Assembly (NCBI RefSeq): GCF_949628215.1
Contig: NC_134281.1
Location: 38,362,512-38,426,511, forward strand
From: Phalacrocorax aristotelis
Lineage: Eukaryota > Chordata > Aves > Suliformes > Phalacrocoracidae
Reading direction: 5' to 3'
Length of the DNA: 64,000 nt
Part shown: positions 18,801 through 31,400 of the stretch, piece after piece
Position numbering within the stretch: position 1 is the stretch's first letter
How the letters are laid out: each line of letters begins with the position of its first letter
The notes under the pieces: model-generated
What the model saw: the letters and a program-made list of their open reading frames with translations, nothing else
Database searches by the model: none
Told to the model about the DNA's origin: nothing
Made by a program: the position numbers and the translations under genes

Positions 18801-20649
18801 TTAAACAATAAATTACAATAGTTTTTTGGTGTGGTGGAAACGTTACACTGATACTTCTAATATTTTGATTTTCACCACTTTTCCAGCATACCCATTTTCA
18901 AGTATGTGGAATTACTTCATCCTCCTCCTGTTTTAAGCCTTTGATCTTTCATTTGTTTGACATAACTAAAAAGGTTTTTTAAAAATTCTCAACTACCAAA
19001 ATCCATACTGGAATACTTCAAAAGGTCAATTAAAGAAAACCATATTAGCAAAATATGCGTGTAAACACTATATAGAATTGTACAAATCTTGGAAGAAATT
19101 AAATCCCTTCTTAGTAATAAAGAAAAAAGATTACCTAATAAAAACAATTCAATATTTTAAAGAAAGCCTCTAGTATGAACTTTAAAATTTCCATCACTGA
19201 AAAAGTTTGTGTTGCAAGAAATTTTTTGCTGTATGGGAGAGAGAAGGTTAGTAGATCATATGCAGCTATACTGAACTAATTCTGCTTATTTTTTTCACAA
19301 ATTAAAAATAACTATTGCGGCAATGGAAAGAGCACATTGCAAATAGAACTCATTTGCTCACACAAGTGTTCTTCCTGTAACCGTAAAAGAATTTAAAATT
19401 GTCTTGGCACAGATAGATTAGGGGTTTACTGTTTGTTTTAAATGCAGGCCAGGGCTAGAATCTATAAGCCTCAGGAAACTTGTCATACAACATCAGGGTT
19501 AATGCTAAAGATACCAAATTCCAAAATCATGGAATTTTTCTGCCATAGATGAAGAAGTTAGAAATCTTTACTTCAACAGTTAACAAGTTTGACATTTGAA
19601 ACAGTACTGTTGTGAAATTTCAAAGTCCCTGTCCCACAAGCAACTACTTCAGCTCTTGTAGTTATCACTTGAATTAGTACTTGCAGACTTGGCAAACAGG
19701 AGGAGACAACATGACTTTGATTCAGATTTTCTGCCTATAAAAACACAAGTTAAAAAAAAACCACCCCAGAACAATCAGGAATTTAATAATGCAACAAAAT
19801 TAAAAGATCCTCAGAAATTCGGTAGTAATAAACTGTCATACCAAAGGCCCTGGAGCAAATCAGAAACATACCCTGTAAGAGGTTCTTTGGTATGGCCTTG
19901 GAGATTACTCTCTGCCTCGGTTGCATATAGAACCAGATGATACTTTCCTTAGTTCAGAGCCATGTCAGAAAGATACTTCCATTAACATCAGATGAAGTGG
20001 AGAAGGGTAAGTAGAACATCACTCGGGATTCCACACCAAGAACCTCTGCAAGAAATGAAGTACACAAACAGTTTTACAGGCTTTTTTTTTTTTTCCCCTG
20101 TACGTATTGCCACAAAGACAAATCGATCCCATAATGAAAATTATATCAACAAATAGCCTTTTGTTAATAAGCTGGTTTTTTATTTTGTTAAAACAGCCTA
20201 ATGTCTTTTATCCATAGAAATTTTGATAATTCAAAAAGTGACAATGATTTTTGAAACACTGGTTCAACCACTTTTCAGGAAAGGAACAGCAACAGTTGAA
20301 AAAAACCTGATTTTAGCCAGATAAATTACCTACTACCATAATTGTTAAAGCTTAATGAAAAAAAAAAACCCACACCCTGGTTACCAGGAATACTATAGCA
20401 CCTTTCCTTCTTAGAAACACATGCTACTAAGGAGCCACATAGGAAATTTTAGATTAAATTATATATAATATGTGCAGTAGAATTACTGTGATCTAGCATA
20501 TCAAAAGAGCAGCTCAGATTCTCTACAGCCTTAGCAAATTAGTGTTCCATGTTGCCAAAGGTAAGCCTACCCTGAAGTTTGTTTTAGATAAAGTCAGAAT
20601 AACCTCTGTGCACAAAGGTATGTTTAGAATGATAGGAAATTTTCATGTT

Positions 20650-20940
20650 TAAAAAAAAGGTTGGAAGGTACTTATAGAGGTCATCTGTCCACCTCTCTGC
20701 TTAAGCAAGGATAGACTGTTTAGGTGTCAGAATAAGCTATCATATGGCAGATATATAGCAAATTTCTGACATGACTTAAATATGTCATCTGACGGGTTTT
20801 TTAACCACCTTACTAAGATCCTATTGGAGCACTTAGATAACCCTGTGTTGGTCTGCTTTTTGATGTAATCAGGGTCCTTTTTTTCCACCTGTCTTTAAAG
20901 AGGACAACTTGACCTTTGCAATAAGTCTATAAACATTATA
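20650..20940 (-). mobile_element. degraded CR1 LINE 3' end, antisense
   Basis: The sequence 'aaggttggaaggtacttata', then 'gaggtcatctgtccacctct' and 'ctgcttaagcaagg', is a diverged antisense copy of the CR1 3' end, comparable block for block with the start of the element at 110-900. Similarity fades after about 20,800, and the right boundary is a guess. It is older than the two copies at the left edge. Confidence 0.6.
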
Positions 20941-23900
20941 GTCAGGGCTACAGGATTAATTCTTTTTATAGTATGATAAATTTCCATTTAAAAGTGTTCT
21001 TGATTTCGTTTCTTCTTTTCAGAGTTACACTTTACAAATCAAGATATTCTTTCATAGCATACTGACTGCATGAAAAGCCAAGACATGAAGCCAGGTTTTT
21101 TTTTTCTGATCAAATTAATTACCATAATCACGATGATGACCGTATACACCAAAAATCTAAAACTGGATACAACTCCAGTCACAGAGACACAGAGGAGACT
21201 GTCACACTTCTGCCTTTTTTTTTTTTTCAGTAGTCTATTGTTCACACACACACAAAGTGCTTGAAAAAACCCTAATATGTACTCGCTATGCCATTGCATG
21301 ATTCCACTACTGTACAAAAAGTGTCTTTCTATACAATGTTGTACTTGGAGTAATAGCTGTGGGGAAAGAACTGCAAATTCCATTTTACCTGCTTACTCTT
21401 ACCAGCTTATAACTTCTTCCAACTGCCATCTATTCCTTGTGCTTGTCATCAGCTCAGAGATGACTTTCTCTGTTATTAAACCACACTTTCTCATTTTATA
21501 ACAATTTCTCCAAATACTTTTAATGAGCTAGGGAACATACAGGGAAATGGAGTATATTTAACCCAAAGAATTACTCCATGCTCTTTAAAACAATAAAATC
21601 TCTTTAAAACCTTTTGTATTGAAAAACTTTTGCATTACATTCTCGTTCTAAAGGTTGGTCTGCTCCACCCAAAACAAGTTAACACACATACAAATAAGCA
21701 TGAAACCTGTTTGTAACGTGTTATGTGGTGCAAAAAATTGTTGCTTCATACCACATCGAGCTAAATTCTGTATTCCCTACATTTCCTAGCATCTCACAAC
21801 ATGGCTAGCCAATTTAGCCTAGACCATTCACAGGCACTACAATATTGTTAAATGTGAGTAGAGGGGAGAAAAATCTGTTTCTTAAGAAATGAAAACTTTT
21901 GAATTACAATGGTATAGGTTATACTATAAGAATCACTTTAAGATCTCTACAAGCAAGCTAGAATACAGCCAAAGTGTAATCCTGGTAATATTGTCATTTA
22001 CAACTTTGCATTTGCAAGTATTTCTCCACCTTATACACACACAGAGGTACATGTATTGCAAAAGATCCCAAGGCTGTAACACATGCTGGAAGCTACTACA
22101 TATTGCCTTCATTTTCACTATATAGTAATTTAAAGCCTAAGGTTACAGCTTCCCTGAATCTGTAGACCCCAGAAAAACTTCAGTAAACTATTCTGAATGC
22201 AGCACCTGTTTTTCTAGATTTCTTTTCTTGGGGTCCTTAGAAATAACAGGCAGAACCCTATAAACCTACAGCCAATGGCTAAAACACACCTGAGTGTTGC
22301 CCTTTCAAACCAACAGGATCCACAGATTTTATTTAGAACAGCTGCTCAGACTCTATCCTAAGCATTCTGATTTTACTATAACAAAAACTGTACAATAATG
22401 ACTCATGATTAATGATTTAATGTGTTGAATTTTTTTAATGCTATAACTCTAGACAGAATCTATAGAGCCTAAAATATTCCTTTAAGATGCCAAGATACAC
22501 ATGTACTTTCACGTATTCTAGATGGAGTGGTATTCATCCTGTATTTCATTACTAGCCTAAAAAACCAAACTCATAAAAGCTTTCTATCTAAATTCTCTCC
22601 AGTCAGACAAATTAATGACAGGCACTATTTCCCATAGCGCTAATCTCCTTATTATGTGACTGAACAGTTTTGCCACATCCTCTCACCCGTTTTTCGCATC
22701 AGATCAATTCTGTTTGGATTAGATGTGGAGATACACTGTAAAAGAAACACCATATTTGAGGCCTCATTCCAAATACATCTTTTCCTATTACTTTAGGTTT
22801 TCCTGATGCTGCCCTCTTTTATTAGCAGAAGCCCTTTTGGGCTTTAAAATTGGAGTTTTGCCTGAATACAGAGAAGGCTCTTGGCACACAACAGTACCGT
22901 TATTGGCACAAACTCCTTCCTGGATGATTAGAAAAGGGTGTGAAGACAAGACAGCCCTAAGTGTTGTCTGTAGCTCCTCCGGTGCTTGGTGAGTGAATTC
23001 TTCTCTTGGATAATACTTACCTTTTAATACTAGAGGGAGATTCACTGTATCTGTGGCCTTTCAGCTATTACTGTTGCCCTGCTGTTGTCACACAAATAAC
23101 TGCCTTAAAAGCAAATATAAAACAAGTTCATAAAAAGTCCTGTTATCAGAAATTATTTGAATGCTACCCTCTTACCAGATATCACACATTTCTATTGGTT
23201 CTGATTTTCTGTGAGAGGTAATATTCACTTAGGTCTGGATTTGCAGAGGTCTTCAGACATCTCAGTTGTACTGATTTCAAAATATATTTCAAAATTAGTT
23301 TGACTCTAGCTACTGTTGCAGATCTGGGAAATCTTTGATGCGCCTGTGATAATACACTATTGTATTCAAAGCCACGTATTAACTTGCTGATAGTATGGTT
23401 GTGGATCTGAAGCTCTTAGCAGAATGAGTAACTACCCAGAAATAGGGTTGCGGGTTTTTTTTTTAGCCCTGCCTGTTTTTCTGTCTTGCAAAATAGGGTC
23501 TGGTTTTCATAATAATATGAAAAAAAAATTACAAACATTAGTTTTGTAACTTCCAGTTTTTATTTTCAGAAGGATAACAACTCAGATTAAAAAAAGGAAA
23601 AATCCAGATGGTTCTAAGCCAAAGATCCAGGTGTCAGATATACGCTACATTGTTTTGAGAGAGAAACTTATAAATTTATTCTAAGTCTAAAAATGTTAAT
23701 GTGAAAATAGTTTCCAAAGGTCATGCTTACATTCTCTTGATTGTTCCATAGCAAATATGTTCAGTTTACAATTTGAGTTTTACGAGCCAGCCCTGCCACA
23801 TGATTGTGAAAGCCACGATGGGTTCTGATCGCTTATGCATAATCGAGCTATCTCAACTATTTAGATTTATACTGTATGTTGAGTTCCAAATATGCCTTTG

Positions 23901-25258
23901 AAATTTTGCTTTCAATCATGTGACACTGGAGTTAGAGTAAAAACCACTGTGCTTACATGCTTTGAAGGACACTTCATCGTTTTCCTGCATGCTACGCAAT
24001 GAAGCCCTAAACTGCTCAGTTAGTGACGGTAGTTGAACTTTAGAAAAAAAATGTGAGAAACACTAAATATAAAACAGTATCTCAGGTATAATTAATGAAA
24101 AGAACTTGCAGCACTTTACCTTACAAAAAAGCCCATTTAACTGTAGGGCTGTATAAATAATTGATTTTTTTCGATCACTGTCTGAAAATAGGCACTGAAA
24201 TTAATTGCTACCTCAGATTGGCTGAAAATGCATATGTTCTCAGCTTTCATGGCAAAATAAAAAAACCCAACATTTAATTGGGGGTGTAAGAAAAGTTTAC
24301 ATTTCATTTGGCTTCTTTTTGGACTTTTTAAAGATCTCACAAAAGTATATTTTGAAGTAGTGGATTTTAAAAGGATGAGCATATTAAAACAAATCATTTA
24401 CACCTAAACACAACCCACCTTTTCAAGGTTCTTTCTGAGAAAACAATTCTGAAAATTTGATGCAAGTTCACACATTTCTGTTGAACTGATTTTTCATTTC
24501 TGCCCAGCACTATATAATTCATTTAAGGAAATGTAAGATGGTGAGAAAAAAAAAAGGTAAGGTCTGTTTCCACATTAGTTTGCAAATAAGACAAAGTACT
24601 CTAACAACATATCTTATGAAAAGCAGTCATTTAAGTTTTACATTCCAAAGAATCATCTCACTTTTCTTTGCGTCAGCTCTTTCAGTTCTTCTTGACCATC
24701 CATAACTATGATGGAACATTTTCATACCAGCCTTCCCATTCTTCTCGTAGTGTCATCCTCCTCAACATTACAAATGTGGTAGCAAGATAGGGAAAGCAGT
24801 CACCCCAGATGAGATGCAAAGCAACATGGGGGCAACATTATCAGAAGATCAGTGAGGAAAGGTAAGGAGGACAGGAGGAAAGGAAAGAGTCAAACAAGAA
24901 GAGTAGGAAAGTGTGAAGTAGGAGACTGTATCAGGCTGCTCAGACAGGTGTGATAAAAATAGATTAGAACAGATGGGCTAAATATCAGAAACTTAGTCCC
25001 AAACCTAGCCAGCAGAATAATTCTTAGAAGGTAACTGTGAAAAGAAACAAGAGTTCTACAGCTTTCAAGATTCAATATAGGCTGTGAATAGGATATCTGC
25101 ACAAGGAAGGTATTAACTGAATGCATATGGTATTAAACCCTCCTTTCAAAATAGAGATTAGTGTCTGCAATTCAATCCATTGTTAATATAACCAGAAAAT
25201 GCCCTCAAAGTGTACAACAGTTAGAATATCACATAATATCTAAAAGATAATTCACCTC
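20941..25258. other. AT-rich intergenic DNA, no recognised gene
   Basis: No gene or repeat family recognised. A short CA run lies at 21242-21253. One minus-strand frame of up to 90 codons (22,788-23,060) has a more balanced amino-acid composition than its neighbours and is mentioned in the findings, but its length alone is within chance for this base composition. Confidence 0.55.
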
Positions 25259-25360
25259 TGAAATAACATTAACATTAAATTAAAATTAATCTAAAATATC
25301 AAAAGTGAATTCTATCTTCTTGAGCAGCTTTTTAAATAAATCACTTCAGTGCAGTATCTC
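25259..25360. repeat. direct repeat copy 1 (~100 bp, paired with 28,295)
   Basis: 'tgaaataacattaacattaa' through 'aatctaaaatatcaaaagtg' and 'aattctatcttcttgagcag' to 'tcacttcagtgcagtatctc' recurs almost identically at 28295-28401 in the same orientation. The flanks do not match. It is either a copy of an unnamed interspersed element or a local segmental duplication. Confidence 0.88.
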
Positions 25361-26982
25361 TGTGTGTTTTAAATCGTACCTTTGCTGACCACTCAAGGAA
25401 GCGCTGAAAGTGGCTGTGGACAGAGAGCCATTGAAAAGCAGAGAGGAAGACAGAGACAGAAATTAATATGGTTTTCTACTAGTGTCTTCCTTTTACTTTT
25501 TTTTTTTTAATGTATTACCAATAATTCTATGTTTAAAGATTCAGTAGCCATTTTCATTTGGCTGTGCATGGCACAACTGTCTATTTACTTGAGCTAACTA
25601 CAAGGGCAGACATAATGATCCAGGTTCCTCTTGAAAAACTCTTACATCAAAGGGTCAATAAATATGTAAATAAACTCAAGAGTTTACTATGGACTGAAAG
25701 ATTTGTACAGTTATTTTAGGGAAAACAATGCCACAGGGTCTTCTAATAGTGAAGCAGGGGGGCTTGGTTTGGGTCTGGTTGGTTTTTTGGTGTTTTTTTT
25801 TTTTTTAAATTAGTCAGTTAGGAAAGGTCAAATCAACAGTCTTCCTTTTACATCAGATTTAATACTTGGAAATGTCTGGTTAGCCTGGAGAACCTGCAGA
25901 CATAAACAATGCAATGCTGAACGAAAGAAGAGATTCCATATTCTAATCCATCTAATAGCAAAGCAGGTTTTTTTTTCATATACCTCCTCCAAATATTTAC
26001 TATTCTAGGAAGTATTTTTCACTGTGAAAGGGTAGATTGCATGAAATTTTAACTTGAAGAGACATAGTTTAATAGCAGTAAGCCATGCTAGGGTGTGCAT
26101 TGCTATCCTTATTGGCAAGCTTTTCAAGTCTTGGTCTTCAGCCTGTTTTTTGCAGCGTACCCAGGACATGCACAAATAGCCTACAAACATACATCTTTGT
26201 GTGTCTTACTACTATTACATATCAAGAAACAAGGCAGTCTGATGTCGGTTACTAGTCATTCCCCTACAGCCACAGAGCACTGAAAAACAAAGATTTTGTT
26301 TGCAATTAAAAGACCACAGTGTCTTTAGAGTCTTGGGAGAACCACAATTTTCAGTCCAAAGAGGCAATACTTTCAAAGTTCCAATCAGCATTTAGTTTTG
26401 CTAACACAAGCAACTTAAGATGCAAGACCAATTCAGTACTAAAAGCTGATCATAAACACAAAACTGGGGGAAGAAAATCCTACAGTGCATCTAAAAAAGG
26501 ACAATAAAGAAAAAATTATATAAATCATTCTTATCAGAAAAAAACCCCAACATTGAGATTTCAGTGCCTCAAGAGCACTGGATGGACTCTACTATACTTA
26601 TTAGTTACATTTACTTTCCCAATTTACAAAGCAGAGTAATCCTAACAAAAAGGTGGCTGCAATTAAGAGGGCATAATTCTTAGTCTATAAACACTCATTC
26701 ATCAGTATGTGCAAATTCCCATACACAGTGTGTTTTGCCCGAGCCTTCTTCATATTTCTAAAAACATTCTCCAGTGTTGCTTGTAAGGGATTGGTGCATT
26801 ACCTCACACATGTATGCGTAATATGCAACACTAATTGTATTCATGACATGAAATATTTTCTTTGGCTGATGGACTGAAAACAAGAACCCTGCCTTACATG
26901 ATTACTCTGTTAAAAAAATAATTTGATGTTTAGCTCATTATGGAGCACATGTAAGAGGTACAGCGCATCCGTTCTGGAACTT

Positions 26983-27003
26983 CAGGGTTCCTATAGAACC
27001 CTG
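26983..27003. repeat. perfect inverted repeat, 8-bp arms, 5-nt loop
   Basis: CAGGGTTC, then ctata, then GAACCCTG. The arms are perfect reverse complements, GC-richer than the surrounding AT-rich sequence. It could form a small cruciform or RNA hairpin, or be a dyad binding site. Confidence 0.8.
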
Positions 27004-27846
27004 CGTGATTTGTTTATGATGTGGTGATGATTGACTGTCAGTTACTAATAAATGGTAAATAAAAAAGTAACCTGTGATATTAAAGTACTACATTAGCTAC
27101 ATTGTGATTAAATTACAGTAACACCACCAGCTATAAACCTTTATAGAATCTCCTCAGCCATGCAGTAATTCTCCTAACTATACTATTATGTAGAGCACAA
27201 ATATTTCTTTGTAAGTCCAAAGCAATACATCAGGGAAGCATTTACTGCTAAAGCTAGATTGAGAGTAAATGCATCTTGGGTTGCTATGAATAAAGCTCTA
27301 GCTTCTCATTACTTTATGACAAGACACAGAAATTCACTTTACTTTTCATTTAAGCTTTTCTGCTCCAGTTTATAGATGTATGCCTTCACGCTTTTATTCC
27401 CTTCCCGCTTCAGCCGTACGTAATAAATGATTATAAATTTTCACATTTGACCACCTCTCTTGCTAGTCTCATGCTTAATGCACAAAGTTAGGAAGCTGCA
27501 GGTAAAAATTTCACAAACACTTTTATTTATGATGTTGTCCTTGGTAACGGAAATTTCAATGTACTGAAATGAAAAGTATGATTAAAGGGATACGACGTCC
27601 TGACAAGGATAGTAGAGGGCAGCCTTCTATTTCCCACTGAAAATATATAATACTTTTTTGACATCAATTTCATAGAGAATAGACATGGGCTAGTCATGAA
27701 AAAAAGACACAAACACGTTTCTAACTTCAGTCGTGTTGTGCTGTCTTAAACGAAACTTATTCCAGAAATATTTTGTCCAAGTTAGATAGCATTTCAGTTA
27801 AAGTCAGGCACATAGCTAATTTTGTATAAACAAGATACTGTGCAGT

Positions 27847-27948
27847 TAAAAAAACCCAAACCAAAACGAAACAAAAAAACAAACCCACAAAACCCAACAA
27901 ACCACCAAACCCAAAATCCATGCCAAAACAAAAAACCAACCAACCCAT
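27847..27948. repeat. A/C-only low-complexity tract
   Basis: About 100 bases made almost solely of A and C (units such as CAAA, CCAAA, CCCAAA), so the minus strand is T/G-only. The minus-strand frame across it (Gly/Phe/Leu/Trp-rich, 27757-27948) is an artefact of this composition. Confidence 0.85.
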
Positions 27949-28294
27949 AGAATCTTACTGATAATTTTCTGCAAAACTTAAAAAATAAAAGATACCTCTT
28001 CTCCTGTTAAGAGAGATGATATTCTTATTTCCCCTTGTCACTTTCCCTATCATTTAACCACTACAATAGAATTTATTGCTTGGAGCTTTTGTCTGGTTTT
28101 GATTCTAAATTCACTTTACCTAACTCGTATTGTCCTCTGCAGCTAAAGAGTTGTGACATTTAGAAGTAGTATCCTAACAATGACTGGTTTATTTTTAATT
28201 TAAACCATTTTGTCTTTCCTTTAATTAAAACAAAGTTTAAAAATTCCATACAGCATTATGAGTATTGATCCAATTTATGGGTAAATGGGGGAAT

Positions 28295-28401
28295 TGAAAT
28301 AACATTAACATTAAACTAAAAATAAATTAATCTAAAATAGCAAAAGTGAATTCTATCTTCTTGAGCATTTTTTTAATTAAATCACTTCAGTGCAGTATCT
28401 C
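28295..28401. repeat. direct repeat copy 2 (~107 bp, paired with 25,259)
   Basis: Same element as at 25259-25360, same strand. It differs by an insertion of about 5 bases in the A/T-rich part ('taaactaaaaataaattaa' against 'taaattaaaattaa') and by a few substitutions near 'gagcatttttttaattaaat'. The distance between starts is 3,036 bases. Confidence 0.88.
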
Positions 28402-31400
28402 ACTCTTAGAAGTAGCATATATCTTTGGTGGGTTATATTACCAATTAAAGTAACTTTGTAACTTTAAAATAAAAAAAAATAAAAATCACCAAACACCTGC
28501 CAGAGTTTACCATCCAAATAGTCTATCCAGGTTCCAATAGCATAGATACAAATATAAAATATCCCTTGATTTCATGTTTATGAAAACAAGAATTGAACTA
28601 GCACATTCCAGAGAATTAAGTTAAGACATGTTTAAATCTATTTTAAAAGGATTCAAGAAAATAAAGCTTCTACATTTAGGCTTTTTAGGAAAAACAGTGA
28701 AACCAACCTACGTAGAGGAAGGGGATGGTTCAGGAGTTCTGTACACAAAACATTGAACTTTTCACCCTGAAATGACTGTTTCAGATCCTGCTTGGATGGG
28801 TACAGACTAAAACTTGATTTTATGTATTGGATGCTCGCAACATATACAAAACTCTTAGTTTATATTCACTGTCTGCTGCATCTGTGTACAATTCATAGCG
28901 AATGTTTTTATCTAGCATTAATTGGCATAATTAGCAGAGAATTAGTAAAGACCAAACTATTATTTTAATCCTGGGAATTTCATAGATAACTACCCTGACA
29001 GGGCAATTCCATCCAGTTACACTATTTCCTTAACATTACTAATGATTTAAAAACAAAAAACTCAAATATCATATTGGTGTTAAAAAGTTATGCTTAAACT
29101 CTTGAAGTGTTGTTTCCCAAACAAGGGTTAAAGATTTATTATTTGCTTTTTTACAAATGGATAAACAATATGTTCTGTTGCAAATACCCAGTCGTTACAT
29201 TAAGCCAAAAACCTCATGGATGTACACTCAGAATGTCTTTCAGTCTGTATTTTTAACAGCATCATACTTTTCTCACTAACAGAAGCTGCAAATATTTTGT
29301 GACAGATTCCATTTGTTGGCTAGCTATCCCAGAACCCTGAAAATATATCGTATGTCAATTATTAAAAAAACCCACAAATGATAATGAAAACAAGATTACC
29401 GGCAATTATCTTTTGAATGCCTGTCTTAATCCATTTCAGATTTACTGTTACTCTGAGGTTTTACACCTTGATTTTTTTCTGCTCCCTTACCCCACAATTA
29501 CAAGCTACTGTAGTCATTTATATTATTCCTTTTATAATCATTGCCATTATAATACCAGCAATCTACATTGCTGAGCATTCTGCACAGTGTCCTCACTAAA
29601 ACACACTCTATTCTAAATGCATTTTAATATTTGTCGTTTAAAATCTGACAAAAAACCCGTTAGAATAGACATGTGGGATCAATTATGCGAAATAAAGTGT
29701 ACAGGTTGAAGTACCACAGCAGAGCTCACACTTCTTTTTAACTTGCTAATGTCTCTGACCCCTCTATACAAAAGCACTTTAATCAACATCCAAATATGAC
29801 TCTTTTTTTTTAGCCTTACCATTTAACAGGCTGTAAAAAATGTTTAGCAATCAATTATAGACATCAAGTTGATATGCTGCAGGACTGAGGGTCATTTAAG
29901 CTTACAGCTACATCTGAAAGAGTTTGGGAAAACCACATGGGGAGCAAACTAGCTTTTCCCTTTTAAACTTGCAAGCAAAAGGACAGCTTAATTAAACCCA
30001 GTAGAGAGCGTCTCCTCAACCTTTCTGAAGCTCATGGTAAAAGCACTGACAACTGTTCTTTTGGGGCTCAGGGGCATTTGCTTTATGTCTTCAAGCTTCG
30101 GCTGTGGATACATACAGTGCCAATAAGAAATGCCACAATCAAGTGATCATATTAGATAAATTTGATTCTGATCGCATGGCCTAATCCAGCGCTGGAACAA
30201 TAACCTAAATCTGGACCTGGCTACTGATGTCTGGTATGAGATATGGGTCAGTGAACATAAGTGCTCTATTTGTAATCATAAAAAGAGAGATAATGCATAG
30301 GATGCTAAACTATTGCTTTGCCTCCCCTTCATCTTATACGGAAATTGATGGTCCATATTCTCCAGAAGGATAGGGAGAGGATGTGGCTGATTAGGAATTG
30401 GGGTTTACTCTGACTATGCATTTTTAAAAGATATTTCTCTTCCCTTTTGCCACTATTTTCAGGAGAATGGGAGTAATGAGTCGATTCCCCACCATTCAAC
30501 TAAGGTATTGCTTTTAAGGGCGGGAGGTATGCTTCATTACTTTATTAATCAAAACCACCACCCAACTCATTCTAAATTCTTAGGCAGCCCAGCATGGTTT
30601 CTCAGACAGCTCCCCCATCTCTTTTTAGGGTTCATACACAGGCCAACTTTTTAGCTTTTGGAGACTTTCCAGGATGTCAAGTTCGTTGCAGACACTCTTT
30701 CCTAGTTGCCTGCTAAGCTAGTGGGAAGAATTGTAGCTTTATAGCTTTCTCTGCCACTGTCTTTTACTGGGAGCAGGAAACCTTATTTTGCAAGGGTTTT
30801 ACTTTTACTAATATTAATCCCGTAGTATCTAACTAGGCCAATCACACTCTCTGTTCAGGGCATTCTCGGTAACTCATTGTGCCTAGATAAAGGTAGCGAC
30901 CAACCAAAAGAAGGGGCCATTTCACTGTCATGCTTATTTTCAGGCAAGTATTTACTCATAGGACAAGTCAACAGTTAAATGGAAGTTAATTTATTTAGAA
31001 GCTTGACTTCTTTACTGTAGCCTTCAAAAATAGGATAACCAGAGTTTTCCAGAACTGTATATGAAGTGTATAGTGCATGTACAGGACACAATACATTAAA
31101 TGCATCCCAAATACTCACAGTGCCTCAGCACAAGTGTTGGAGAGTTAGCAGGTGTCCAAACACCTCAGATTCCACCTAATGGACATTTCAGGGTTGAAAA
31201 GATCTAGGGAAAGCTAGACAGATGGTAGCTCTGTCCAAAAATCTTTCACTAAGTAAGGAGTTCTGTAGTCGTACAAGTTAAATGCTAAAACGTGTTTTGG
31301 TTTGGAAGAAAGACTTCAAGAATATTGTTTCTTGCCATGCTTTTTTTGGAGGGTCTTAACCTGAATCGGGCATTTGTCTGAATTATTACAGATGCATCGA

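Larger units (their letters stand above)
14111..20649. other. AT-rich intergenic DNA with exon-like signals on the minus strand
   Basis: No recognised gene. The flank of the ZNF281 promoter is AT-rich. It has a G10 run at 16600-16609 and A-runs near 16,999. Four short segments on the minus strand have good splice-site consensus on both sides (15052-15093, 15751-15828, 17838-17862, 18011-18073). They are treated as candidates and described in the findings. Otherwise no repeat family or RNA gene was identified. Confidence 0.5.
25361..28294. other. AT-rich intergenic DNA between the direct repeats
   Basis: No gene recognised. It includes a perfect 8-bp-arm hairpin (26983-27003) and an A/C-rich tract (27847-27948). 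The part from about 26,690 to 27,330 has few homopolymer runs and several homeodomain-type TAAT/ATTA motifs, so it might be conserved non-coding sequence, but only alignment would show that. Confidence 0.5.

Noticed and set aside
27757-27948. Minus-strand Gly/Phe/Leu/Val-rich 63-codon frame looking like a membrane peptide
   Set aside because: It is the translation of a simple A/C-only tract and therefore compositional.
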